Shown here piece after piece: positions 1 to 8,009 of a DNA stretch of 45,069 nucleotides. This DNA comes from Listeria goaensis (GTDB lineage Bacteria; Bacillota; Bacilli; Lactobacillales; Listeriaceae): positions 1 to 45,069 of the forward strand of contig NZ_FYBQ01000017.1 in NCBI RefSeq assembly GCF_900186125.1. The letters run 5' to 3'. Made by a program: the position numbers and the translations under genes. Within the stretch, counting starts at the first letter, position 1; every line of letters begins with the position of its first letter. Under the pieces are notes generated by a model. The model made no database searches and was not told where the DNA came from. It worked only from the letters and a program-made list of their open reading frames with translations.

Positions 1-127
1 CCTTGCTCTTCGACTTCTTGCGTCAATAATTGTTTAAATTGATTAGTCTCTGAACTTACCGCCTCTATAGCGGATATTGGAACACTCATTGTATTTCCTC
101 CTTTTGAGGATAAGAAAAAGACCCTTA
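1..127. repeat. Terminal overlap: first copy of the circle junction
   Basis: Bases 1-127 are identical to 44943-45069. This is what an assembler leaves when a circular molecule is written linearly, so the true circle is about 44,942 bp. The segment holds the first 89 bp (start codon at 89, minus strand) of the coiled-coil gene given in full at 43133-45031, its AAAGGAGG ribosome site, and the start of a terminator-like hairpin. Confidence 0.95.
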
Positions 128-138
128 CGCGTCTTTTT
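115..138 (-). terminator. Weak hairpin terminator between two transfer genes
   Basis: AAAAAGAC at 115-122 pairs with GTCTTTTT at 131-138 around an 8-nt loop, with T-runs on both strands. It lies between the Ig-like repeat gene and the coiled-coil gene in the conjugation operon, so it may trim rather than end transcription. Confidence 0.5.
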
Positions 139-148
139 CTACCTCCTA

Positions 149-1582
149 TTATTCAACTACATGTACCATTACCTTCTTAAGCGTTGTCAGCCCTTCTTGG
201 TCTGTCACCTGATAAATAACTGTATAATCACCTGGTTGAGTTAAATCTACCTGACTGGCATCCACTTCTAACAAATTAGTAAGATCTCCTTCCTCTTCAT
301 CAAAAGCCTGCACTCCTACTAACCAATCTGGTGTATCACCGAGGTTAAGCGTAATCTCTTCAGTTTCCATTTCAATCATTGGTGCATGATTGGGCTCCTG
401 AACTGTTACTGTAATTGTGCGTACCGTTGTCTTTCCATTATTATCCGTCACTTCATACACAACCGTATAAACCCCAGATTTCTGTGTATTAACATTGTTT
501 TCTTGAATCACAATAGCTTGGGTTAAGTTCCCATCTTGAATATCATGAGCTGTGACTTGTTCTAAGGGATCAAAAGATTCTCCAACGGTGATGGTTTGAT
601 CATTTGCATCGATGACAGGCGCATCATTCTCCACTTGAATATGAATTGTTTTCTCAGTCGAGACACCTTGAGAATCTGTCACCTGATACGTGACAATATA
701 CTCGCCTTCTACCTGCGTATCCACCGTGTTTTCAAGGACACGAATCGCAGATGTCATATCCCCGTCTTCTGTATCAGTTGCCGTTACATCCTGTCTGACA
801 TCAAATGGTTTCCCTAGTGAGATAGTTTGATCATTTGCTTGAATGATAGGTGCATCGTTGGTGACAGTAATGGTGATAGTGATTTCGACTTGATTTTCCG
901 CCTGATCTATTACACGATAAGTAACGGTGTAATTCCCAACTTGATTTGGATTCACATTATTAAAAATGACTTCCAGTCGATTGGTAATATCCCCGTCTTC
1001 CGAGTCTATCGCTGTGGCATATTGATAAGGATTAAAAATTGTTCCTACATGAATGACTTGATTATCCGTTATAATCTGTGGCACTTCATCTACAGGTGAA
1101 GGTTCAGGATTATTTGGAATTGGCTCTGGATTTGGTATCACTGGAGTGTACGTAGGCGTTTCTTCTTCCTCTGATTTTTGCATTGACTCTTTTTCGGATG
1201 TCGTTGATAACACCTTACTATTTTGATTAGTTTCGGTAGGCAAGGCATCAATCGCACGAAAAGCAATCATTTGTGCAGTACTTTCTCTTTGGGATGTTTC
1301 GTTTGTTGAATCTGTGAAAGAGTCGTTATCATTGCCTTGGGATAAAATAGAACCCAGTACATCTTTTGATTCTGTTTCAGTCTTAGGAGACTTGTCCAAA
1401 TAACTCTCCCATTGCTTTTTAGTTGGCTTAGTTGTTTCTTCCTTATTTTTTGAGGTAGAATTTGCGGGGAGTGTTTCTGTATTTGGTTGTGTAAACAGCC
1501 AATATGAACCTACTCCAGCACCGCCTACAAGTCCTAAGGAAACAAGTCCTACTAGTAATTTTTTATTGACTTTACCTGTCAT
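149..1582 (-). CDS. Membrane-anchored protein with four Ig-like DUF5011-type repeats
   Basis: Protein of 477 residues. An N-terminal hydrophobic stretch (about 9-29) should act as a signal anchor. It is followed by a Ser/Thr/Asn-rich linker, a Pro-rich hinge (about 142-165), and four tandem repeats of about 75-80 residues (from about 168 to the end). Each repeat carries the pattern D-x-EDGD-hT ... YTVTYxVTD, typical of bacterial Ig-like DUF5011/HYR-type surface domains. There is no LPxTG motif, so anchoring would be through the N-terminus, with the repeats outside the membrane. The start overlaps the stop of the upstream EssB-like gene (ATGA), indicating translational coupling. Position in the type IV secretion operon suggests a mating-channel extension or surface-contact role; that is inference. 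Confidence 0.8.
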   Translation of the reverse strand: MTGKVNKKLLVGLVSLGLVGGAGVGSYWLFTQPNTETLPANSTSKNKEETTKPTKKQWESYLDKSPKTETESKDVLGSILSQGNDNDSFTDSTNETSQRESTAQMIAFRAIDALPTETNQNSKVLSTTSEKESMQKSEEEETPTYTPVIPNPEPIPNNPEPSPVDEVPQIITDNQVIHVGTIFNPYQYATAIDSEDGDITNRLEVIFNNVNPNQVGNYTVTYRVIDQAENQVEITITITVTNDAPIIQANDQTISLGKPFDVRQDVTATDTEDGDMTSAIRVLENTVDTQVEGEYIVTYQVTDSQGVSTEKTIHIQVENDAPVIDANDQTITVGESFDPLEQVTAHDIQDGNLTQAIVIQENNVNTQKSGVYTVVYEVTDNNGKTTVRTITVTVQEPNHAPMIEMETEEITLNLGDTPDWLVGVQAFDEEEGDLTNLLEVDASQVDLTQPGDYTVIYQVTDQEGLTTLKKVMVHVVE

Positions 1583-2880
1583 GAAGAGATTTCATCCTTT
1601 CCGTCTTTAATTTTCTGAATTTCTTGTTGGATGGCCTTTTGATTGGCTATCAACTGTTTCCTAATTGACTCACTCAATCCTGGTTTTTTTAGATGCTGAT
1701 TGATTTCTTGAAGGGTCGTGTTTAACAATTGATAATCTTTTATTTTTTGACTCACCTTGTCACTTTGAATTTCTATATTCCATTGTTCGGCTTTTTCAAT
1801 TTGACCTTCTTTTAAATATGCTAAAGCCAAATGTTCAGATACCGTATCATTTTGACTTTTAGCTGCCACTTCTTCTGCTTTAGCGAGGTCATCTACTTGT
1901 ATATAACTGAATGCCGCGAAAGAATATCTTGTTGCATTTAGCCGAATCTTTTTAGGTTCGGTTTCATATAGTTGAATAACTTGGGCATACTCCTTTTTCA
2001 AAAAAGCTAAATCCAGTTCAATCGTAGTATTAGGAAAATCGCGATAAACCTTTTCTAGCGTTTCCGTATGAACAGCAACAACTTGCTCCTGTTCCCACTT
2101 CCAAAAGCTTTGAGGATATTGTTTGGCCATGTTTTGATACTTCCCTTGTTTTAGGAGTGTTTGAGCGGAGGGTTTTTCGGATTTGATATGGTGATGCGCG
2201 GCATAACCACTCCCTATCAATAGCACGACACTAATGCTAACCCCAAAAAGCAAACGTAAATATCTTTTTCTTCGTTTTTTCAGCCATTCTTTACAACTAT
2301 GATATGTGCTCTGGATTCTATTTTTTTTTCGTGGTGACTGTTTTTCTCTCCGCTTTTTAAAGAATTCTATGAAATTTTTTTGAATAGGCGCTAAAAATGT
2401 TTGGATCTTAAAATGTGGTTCTTTAGATTTTGATTTTTTTTCTGGATTCGTACCACGATTTTTAACTATTTTAGCTTCTTGTTCTTTTTTTTCTATCGTG
2501 GGTGGATACGGTAAAGGATTATCTGTTTCTAGTTGTGTTTGCCCCACGATTCCACGATTGATTTCTTCCTCTAAAGCTTCTAACAGCTTCCTTTTGGCTT
2601 TTTTATCATATAACTTTTGTTGTACAGCTTTTTCTAGTGTATTGGCCATCATGCTCAAAACATCCAGATTCTGCTTGCTATCCCATGTTAATTTAGCCAA
2701 GATATTCACGCCATTTTGGGTCGTTTGATTGAGTTCATAGCGTATTTTTAACTTGATTTCTGTATTTAAAGAGGAAATTTTATAATAAAAATCACAAAAT
2801 GACATTTCTTGCCCTATGAAGAAATTTGGTTCCGATTGGGGTGTATGGACTTCCACAATACGTATCCACCACGTAGTCAT
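1579..2880 (-). CDS. EssB-like bitopic membrane protein of the transfer operon
   Basis: Protein of 433 residues in three parts: a soluble N-terminal region (1-200) ending in a very basic stretch, one membrane segment (about 208-228), and an extracytoplasmic helical C-terminus (240-433) with TPR-like repeats (for example around FAAFSYIQVDDLAKAEEVA). This order of folded N-domain, single membrane helix and TPR-like C-domain matches EssB/YukC of type VII secretion, as judged by eye. It lies between a pilin-like gene and the Ig-like repeat gene, with which it shares a 4-bp overlap. In this context it is probably a structural part of the conjugation channel. It could instead be an unrelated bitopic scaffold. 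Confidence 0.6.
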   Translation of the reverse strand: MTTWWIRIVEVHTPQSEPNFFIGQEMSFCDFYYKISSLNTEIKLKIRYELNQTTQNGVNILAKLTWDSKQNLDVLSMMANTLEKAVQQKLYDKKAKRKLLEALEEEINRGIVGQTQLETDNPLPYPPTIEKKEQEAKIVKNRGTNPEKKSKSKEPHFKIQTFLAPIQKNFIEFFKKRREKQSPRKKNRIQSTYHSCKEWLKKRRKRYLRLLFGVSISVVLLIGSGYAAHHHIKSEKPSAQTLLKQGKYQNMAKQYPQSFWKWEQEQVVAVHTETLEKVYRDFPNTTIELDLAFLKKEYAQVIQLYETEPKKIRLNATRYSFAAFSYIQVDDLAKAEEVAAKSQNDTVSEHLALAYLKEGQIEKAEQWNIEIQSDKVSQKIKDYQLLNTTLQEINQHLKKPGLSESIRKQLIANQKAIQQEIQKIKDGKDEISS

Positions 2881-2881
2881 A

Positions 2882-3253
2882 TTATTTCACCAAGTCAATC
2901 ACGAATTGAATAATTTGTGGTGAGGCGAATAGACCACCAATCCCAAATATAGTATTTATGATGATTTTTCCACCTTTTCCTTCTCGATCAATCCATTTAA
3001 ACTTAAGGATAAAGAAACCTAATCCCACCATGGCTGTTCCTACCCAGAAGGCTATACTCGTTAAAAAATCATACATCCCTTCACCTGCCGTATTTACAGA
3101 TGAAGTAATATCTCCTACGGATTTTGCAGCGTAAACAGATTGGGGCATAAGTAAGATAAACATGACACTAAAAAAAACCATCGTCATTTTGAATACGAAA
3201 GGCTTTTCTAGCAACAAATTCTTGCTCTTATTCCACTGTATTTTTGCTTTCAT
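2882..3253 (-). CDS. VirB2-like pilin / small two-helix membrane protein
   Basis: Small protein (123 residues from the chosen ATG at 3253). It has a long basic N-terminus, a hydrophobic signal segment ending in SVYAA-KS (a good signal peptidase site), then a mature part of about 80 residues with two hydrophobic helices separated by a short basic turn (FKWIDREGKGGK). That is the usual pattern of VirB2/TrbC-type pilins and of small channel proteins in Gram-positive conjugation operons. The start at 3253 is chosen because GGAAGGGAAG lies about 12 nt upstream; ATGs at 3277 and 3187 lack a ribosome site. It overlaps the preceding small gene by 26 bp. Confidence 0.6.
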   Translation of the reverse strand: MKAKIQWNKSKNLLLEKPFVFKMTMVFFSVMFILLMPQSVYAAKSVGDITSSVNTAGEGMYDFLTSIAFWVGTAMVGLGFFILKFKWIDREGKGGKIIINTIFGIGGLFASPQIIQFVIDLVK

Positions 3254-3464
3254 CGAATGTTGACACTTCCCTTCCATTTTGTTTTAATTCTTTTCGCATT
3301 TCAATCATTTTTTTTAATAGTTTCTGTGATTCTTTCGTAATGCCATTTTCTTGTAAAGCTTTCTGTTTTAATAGATGAATTTCATTATTTACATCACGTC
3401 CATAAGCCTCACAGTATAAGTTGTAAAGGGAACTTACTTGGCTTTTCTCAGATTTGCTTATCAT
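3228..3464 (-). CDS. Small helical hypothetical protein
   Basis: Protein of 78 residues, mostly charged and helical, with no membrane segment and no motif I recognise. The start at 3464 is set by a full AAAGGAGGTGA ribosome site; an upstream in-frame ATG at 3497 has none. It lies in the conjugation operon just before the pilin-like gene and overlaps it, so it may be a cytoplasmic partner. No function can be assigned. Confidence 0.6.
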   Translation of the reverse strand: MISKSEKSQVSSLYNLYCEAYGRDVNNEIHLLKQKALQENGITKESQKLLKKMIEMRKELKQNGREVSTFDESKNTVE

Positions 3465-3554
3465 GATCTCACCTCCTTTCTCTGTGGAACAATTCATAAT
3501 TAGCCATATAAAAAAGATGATTCCTTTTTCTCTTCATTAATTGACCTAAAATTT

Positions 3555-4028
3555 TTAGGTATTGCGTTTATTCCATAGCTTTTTTTCTATTATTTTCTGT
3601 ATTTCTGGTGAAATTTTATTTAAGAACGTACAAAATAGAACGGGCAGAAACCATAACCAAATGATATAAACTTGTTGCTGCATATTTAAAGTTAAAGCAT
3701 ACAGGCAACCAATTATAAAACCAAAATTTCCTACGTTGGCTAAAAGCTTACGTGTGGCTACAGCTATTCCATTTCTCAAGCTCATTTTCTGAATCAAGAA
3801 CAATATCTGAAAAAAAGCAAAAAAGGCTAGGATTGTGATAACTGTTTGTGGAATGATAAAAAGTGTCTCTTTCAATGATGGATCATGAAAGCCATGGGTT
3901 GTTAAATAGGTATAAAAATTTTTGACTAGGGGTGGATAGAACAAATAAAGACCCAAAAAGCCGCCTATATAAACCATAATTCTCGACCAAAATTCAACTT
4001 GCGGCACTATTTTCAAGATTCTTTTCAC
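3555..4028 (-). CDS. Polytopic membrane protein, transfer operon, unknown
   Basis: Protein of 157 residues with about four hydrophobic segments (roughly 16-36, 56-80, 95-112, 118-135) and a basic C-terminus. It starts at GTG 4028 after an AAAGGAGG site, and its start overlaps the stop (GTGA) of the 36-codon ORF upstream, a coupled arrangement. I do not recognise the family. Its position between the lipoprotein and the pilin-like gene suggests a membrane component of the mating apparatus. Confidence 0.6.
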   Translation of the reverse strand: MKRILKIVPQVEFWSRIMVYIGGFLGLYLFYPPLVKNFYTYLTTHGFHDPSLKETLFIIPQTVITILAFFAFFQILFLIQKMSLRNGIAVATRKLLANVGNFGFIIGCLYALTLNMQQQVYIIWLWFLPVLFCTFLNKISPEIQKIIEKKLWNKRNT

Positions 4029-4182
4029 TTCTCTACCTCCTTTTTATTTAGCCTTTTCTTCCTTATTTTCCGAATAAGTAAAACGATAAGAATCACGACT
4101 AAAACCAAACTGCCAACCAAAAGCATAATGTACATAAAAGCAAAAAAAGAATGAAGTCATTAAGGAGTTGAACCGCACTCAT
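4025..4182 (-). pseudogene. Small membrane protein ORF split by a 7-T run (frameshift or slippage)
   Basis: An ORF starting at ATG 4182, directly after the lipoprotein stop and with a TAAGGAG site, runs 27 codons to a TAG at 4099-4101. A second ORF from ATG 4135 to TGA 4025 (36 codons) starts MYIMLLVGSLVLVV and ends in a basic tail, but has no ribosome site. The two frames overlap at a run of seven T (minus strand; A-run at 4142-4148). Eight T would join them into one 52-residue protein with one membrane helix and a basic tail, ending in a GTGA overlap with the next gene. This is either an inactivating deletion, a sequencing error in a homopolymer, or a slippage site. Confidence 0.5.
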
Positions 4183-4989
4183 TTAAATCTCCTTACCGTC
4201 TTCGTAAGTGTTTTTCTTGCTGCCACTGTAAACTTCTTTCATCGCGTCATCGCCTGGTTTATAGTTGCCATCATGGTCCTTTTCAAAGAAAAGGGTGTAT
4301 TCCGTTGGCTCTTCTAGCATTGGGGCTTTGTTGCCGTGTTGATACAACTGACCCATCGCCCAGAATTGCAAGACCGCATTGGCTTTTTCTGTCAAATCCG
4401 ATGGATATTGACTAAGCGCCATATGTTGATCAAAACCCACTAAGCTATCTAAATAGGTATTTGCTTGACCAGCTAAGGCGTTCAAGGCAATGCCTTTGAC
4501 TTTCACAGTCACTTCAGCGCCATTATCGGTTTTTTCGAATTTCTCAATGGAATAACCGTCTTGAATTTGTTCAAAATAAGCGACCATCGCTTGAGCATAA
4601 TCTTCTTTGATTTTTTCAGGAGGATACACTTCATAAAAGCCCTCATATTGAATCATTAAGGGGTTATCAATCGGGGTCACACTCCCGGCGCTCTCTTCAA
4701 AAAACTGGAGCTGTTGCGCTTCGAACTGTTCCCGATCAATCCCTAATAAGTCTTTCATTTCGGTGCTTTTTCTTTCATAGATATAACTTAAATAGCGTTC
4801 AGCGCTATAGTTGACATTTTTAAACGAATGTTCGGTTTCTGATTTGACTTGTTCAGTTTTTGGTGCTTCAGAAGCATTAGCCTTTGAATCAGAAGTTGCT
4901 TGTCCACAACCTGCTAAGGGTAAGACAAGTAAGCTTGTCGCAAGAGCTCCTGTTAATACTTTTTGTTTCCATTTATGTTTTGTTTCCAT
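4183..4989 (-). CDS. Lipoprotein of the transfer operon
   Basis: Protein of 268 residues with a basic N-terminus, hydrophobic stretch and lipobox LPLAGC at about residues 23-28, so it should be lipidated and held on the outer face of the membrane. The mature part begins with a Ser/Lys/Glu-rich linker, followed by a folded alpha/beta region with many Tyr and Phe residues. A DUF5105-like fold is possible but I cannot confirm it. The ATG at 4989 is preferred over GTG 5001 because GTGAGG is correctly spaced from it. The next small ORF begins directly after its stop, so translation is probably coupled. The role in mating is unknown. Confidence 0.75.
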   Translation of the reverse strand: METKHKWKQKVLTGALATSLLVLPLAGCGQATSDSKANASEAPKTEQVKSETEHSFKNVNYSAERYLSYIYERKSTEMKDLLGIDREQFEAQQLQFFEESAGSVTPIDNPLMIQYEGFYEVYPPEKIKEDYAQAMVAYFEQIQDGYSIEKFEKTDNGAEVTVKVKGIALNALAGQANTYLDSLVGFDQHMALSQYPSDLTEKANAVLQFWAMGQLYQHGNKAPMLEEPTEYTLFFEKDHDGNYKPGDDAMKEVYSGSKKNTYEDGKEI

Positions 4990-5011
4990 GATTTTCCTCA
5001 CTTTTCTATTT

Positions 5012-5350
5012 TTATGATTTTATGGTTGATAAGCGTTTTTTACTGATAAAATGCAAATCAGATGTGTTTAAACTAACAATGGGAATCGATTGACGCTCTC
5101 GTTGTAAGCCAACTTTCGTGACAACGCTAACGCGATCCACGATGATTTTTTCTTTTGGTAATGGGCGATACGCTTTTCGTTTGCCCGTTGAAATTTGACA
5201 TTGAATACGTTCTCCATTGTTCACTTTGAAGGCCAGCCAATCATCTAAAATGCCCGCGCATAATGACTCTTCAAGCCGATAAGGCAAAATCATTAAGACT
5301 GTCACAGCTTTCGTTTGTGTATGAAATTTCACGCGATAGCCATATTCCAC
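5012..5350 (-). CDS. Small basic hypothetical protein
   Basis: Protein of 112 residues, rich in Lys/Arg, with beta-strand-like patterning and no signal or membrane segment. The start is GTG 5350 behind GGGAGGAAAA. It lies between the adhesin terminator and the lipoprotein gene, so it is the first gene of the section that runs on into the secretion genes. I do not recognise the family. Confidence 0.6.
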   Translation of the reverse strand: MEYGYRVKFHTQTKAVTVLMILPYRLEESLCAGILDDWLAFKVNNGERIQCQISTGKRKAYRPLPKEKIIVDRVSVVTKVGLQRERQSIPIVSLNTSDLHFISKKRLSTIKS

Positions 5351-5380
5351 GCTTGTTTTCCTCCCTTCTTCACAATAATA

Positions 5381-5409
5381 AAAAGCGCCTTTTCTTAAAA
5401 GACGCTTTT
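5381..5409 (-). terminator. Rho-independent terminator after the adhesin gene
   Basis: A 13-bp stem, AAAAGCGCCTTTT (5381-5393) against AAAAGACGCTTTT (5397-5409), with a 3-nt loop and one mismatch. On the minus strand it is followed by TTTTTATTATT. It directly follows the adhesin stop, so part of the adhesin transcript should end here. Confidence 0.8.
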
Positions 5410-5418
5410 ATCGTTGAT

Positions 5419-7860
5419 TTAGTTTTGTTTGGTTTTTCGCCTTACAAGAACTAAGCTCGCTAAAGCGACTAAAATGGCTCCAAATTCTACGTAAAGTGCC
5501 ATATTGTCATCACCTGTTTTTGGCATGATTTTTGTCACGATATTTGGTTTCGCAACTTTCACTGTTTGACCTTTGTCGTTTAAATCTTTGTGGTCCGCAA
5601 CTAATTCTTTGTTCTTATAAAGCTCTTCAAACACGACTAAATCCTTGCCAGCTAAATTTTTCGTATTAAACGTAAATTCTACTTTGGCTGAACCGTTCGC
5701 TTCTTTGGCTGTGAATGAGCCTTTCGCCACCACAGTTTTGCCTTCAATCATAAGTGGTTTTCCGGTTGCTTTGTCCATGATGGTACCTTGAATGTCATAA
5801 GTTTGGTTAGGTGTTAAGTCTTGATATTTCACTTCATCCACTAGCGTTACATTTTGATCGTACGCAAGCGTTTTGTCGCCATCCGCTTTATCAGTGGCCA
5901 TCGTGCCAATTGTTGGGCTTGCTACGCGAACGGTTTGACCAACATCTTTTAAGTCCGCATGTACAGCTACTTCTTGATTATCACGTGTCACATTTTCAAA
6001 TACAACGACTTCTTGCCCTTTTAAGGCTGAAGCATCAAATGTGAAATCGAGCGAAACAGTACCGTTCGCTGTTTTTGCTGTAAAGGTTTTAGTAGCTGTG
6101 ACTGGTTTGCCATTGATCAGTAATTCCTTGCTGGTTTGTTTATTCATGAGAATACCTGTCACGGTATATTCTTTGCCTGGTGTAAGGTCTGTATACTTCA
6201 CCATATCTGTAACTGTAACTTTTTTCTCTGGTGCCACCACTTTATCATTGTCCGCTTTATCTGTTGCGGTTGTTTGAATTTTAGGTTTTGTAAATGCAAC
6301 GGTTTGGCCTTCGTCCTGAATATCTGCATGTGTAGTCACTTCTTTTCCATCAAGACTAAGAGATTCAAATACAACTACTTCCTTCCCTGCTAAAACTGAT
6401 GCATCAAATGTGAATACAACTTTTGCTGTTCCTGCTTCAGTTGTTGGGGTAAAGATTTTTCTTGCTTTGACGGCTTTTCCGTCCACCATAACCGGTTTGC
6501 CAGTTTCTTTATCCATTAAAGTACCAGTTACCGTGTATTGTTTACCTGTGGTTAAACCAGAGTAAGCCACATCGTCTTGGATGGAGACTTGTTTCAATGG
6601 CTCTAGGCTCTTATCGCCGTCTTCTTGATCGGTTGCTGTGGTGTGAATTTTAGGAACTAGTGCTTCATTTACTACATTAATCGTGATATTTTGTGTACTT
6701 GCGCCAATGGTGAAGGGATACGTCTTATTATTCAAGTGGTATCCTGGAATCGTGTTGGTTTCGACTAGCACATAGTTCCCAAACGTTAAGTTTGATTGGC
6801 TCCATTCGCCATTCGCGTTTGAAGTTCCTTTTGCGATAGATTTACCATTTGTATCTTTGATTTCAAATTCAACGCCAGCTAGTAATTTCCCATCATTGCC
6901 TTTTTTGATGACCTTCATCGAACCTGTTTGAGCTTCAAAATTTGCTTTGAAGGCAAGAGTAAAGGAAGGATCTCTCCAAATTCCTTTACCTAGAGTTTGG
7001 TATGCCGAGTTTGTCATTTTATATAAAATAGGACTATACTCTTTCAGTGATCCTGTCATCGCTCCTGAAGAATAATCTGTACCATACGTTAAAGGCGCTG
7101 TTAAATAGAAAGAATCTCCACCTTTGATGGTTACTTTACCACCTGTCTGTTTCGCACCAGTTGTAACATTAACGAAGGAGATTTGGTTTGGTAATGTAAA
7201 AGAAAACTTATTCGCTGTCTCCCCATTTAATTTAATTGTTTCAGTTTTTTGATTTGTGCCACTTATTGTTGTATTAACTGTTGTCTTAGATAGACTTGCA
7301 TTTGGTCTCGGATAATCTTCTGCTAATGCTTTAGCTTTCAATTCATCATAACCCGGAATATTTTTACCACCTTGATATGTTCCAAGATATAGTTCACTTA
7401 ACACCAAAGATGTTACAACCGTTCCACGACTCCAATCTGAACCAAAAATATTCCCTGAACCTGTCACACCATTATATAAAGCAGATGCAATTTTAGGATT
7501 ACTATAAATACCTCCACCGTCATTTGCTGTTCCACTCGGCGGCGTACTTTTAGGGTGTTCCATACAAAAAGCTTGCTGACCATCAACTTCAAAATAACCT
7601 ACTGTACTCCCTCCATACGAGACAGAACCTTTATACACCACTTTTGATGATGCTCCTACTTTTGTAGACCTTAACTTATTTGTAATACCTTTTTTAAGTG
7701 CTGTTTCTTCTTCATTTGTTTTCTTTGCTCCATCTGTACTAAAAATTTGGCTTGGATCTAATCCTTGCGCAAACACACGTTGTACAGGAGATAAAATAGT
7801 AGATACAAATACGAAAGCGACTAACACCAATGTCAGCCACTTATTATGTGATTTATTCAT
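5419..7860 (-). CDS. Sortase-anchored adhesin: thioester-like domain, SpaA/Cna-B domain, three TQ-ester (VaFE) repeats
   Basis: Protein of 813 residues from ATG 7860 (behind GGAGGG). It has an N-terminal signal peptide, a region of thioester-domain type with the Cys in QQAFCMEH (about residue 99), then one SpaA/Cna-B domain (about 315-395; GSMKVIKK ... GVEFEIKD). Three repeats of about 120 residues follow, each opening with ATDxxDGDK/ADNDK and closing with VVFE ... HxDLxDxGQTV, the TQ-ester/VaFE repeat family with internal Thr-Gln ester bonds. The C-terminus has the sorting motif MPKTG, a hydrophobic helix and a basic tail. This is a stalk-type surface adhesin that probably promotes contact between mating cells, by analogy with adhesins on other enterococcal plasmids. 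Terminators lie on both sides. Confidence 0.92.
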   Translation of the reverse strand: MNKSHNKWLTLVLVAFVFVSTILSPVQRVFAQGLDPSQIFSTDGAKKTNEEETALKKGITNKLRSTKVGASSKVVYKGSVSYGGSTVGYFEVDGQQAFCMEHPKSTPPSGTANDGGGIYSNPKIASALYNGVTGSGNIFGSDWSRGTVVTSLVLSELYLGTYQGGKNIPGYDELKAKALAEDYPRPNASLSKTTVNTTISGTNQKTETIKLNGETANKFSFTLPNQISFVNVTTGAKQTGGKVTIKGGDSFYLTAPLTYGTDYSSGAMTGSLKEYSPILYKMTNSAYQTLGKGIWRDPSFTLAFKANFEAQTGSMKVIKKGNDGKLLAGVEFEIKDTNGKSIAKGTSNANGEWSQSNLTFGNYVLVETNTIPGYHLNNKTYPFTIGASTQNITINVVNEALVPKIHTTATDQEDGDKSLEPLKQVSIQDDVAYSGLTTGKQYTVTGTLMDKETGKPVMVDGKAVKARKIFTPTTEAGTAKVVFTFDASVLAGKEVVVFESLSLDGKEVTTHADIQDEGQTVAFTKPKIQTTATDKADNDKVVAPEKKVTVTDMVKYTDLTPGKEYTVTGILMNKQTSKELLINGKPVTATKTFTAKTANGTVSLDFTFDASALKGQEVVVFENVTRDNQEVAVHADLKDVGQTVRVASPTIGTMATDKADGDKTLAYDQNVTLVDEVKYQDLTPNQTYDIQGTIMDKATGKPLMIEGKTVVAKGSFTAKEANGSAKVEFTFNTKNLAGKDLVVFEELYKNKELVADHKDLNDKGQTVKVAKPNIVTKIMPKTGDDNMALYVEFGAILVALASLVLVRRKTKQN

Positions 7861-7956
7861 TTTCACCCTCCAAAATTATTGTTATTTTCTTTAAAGTACT
7901 AGTACGTAAAAGTTGGTGCTCGAATTTTCATTATTAATTTCCTTTCTTCTTAGAGA

Positions 7957-7997
7957 AATTAAAAAAGACACCTCATTTTGAAGTGTCTTTTTTAATT
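7957..7997 (-). terminator. Strong bidirectional terminator upstream of the adhesin gene
   Basis: A perfect 15-bp stem, AATTAAAAAAGACAC (7957-7971) and GTGTCTTTTTTAATT (7983-7997), with an 11-nt loop and T-runs on both strands. It separates the 355-codon gene from the adhesin gene and implies that the adhesin has its own promoter or receives only read-through. Confidence 0.85.
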
Positions 7998-8009
7998 ACT
8001 ATATTTGTT

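Noticed and set aside
5811-6393. Three plus-strand ORFs of 77-85 codons inside the adhesin gene
   Set aside because: They are antisense to the repeated TQ-ester domains, recur because the repeats recur, and have no ribosome sites.
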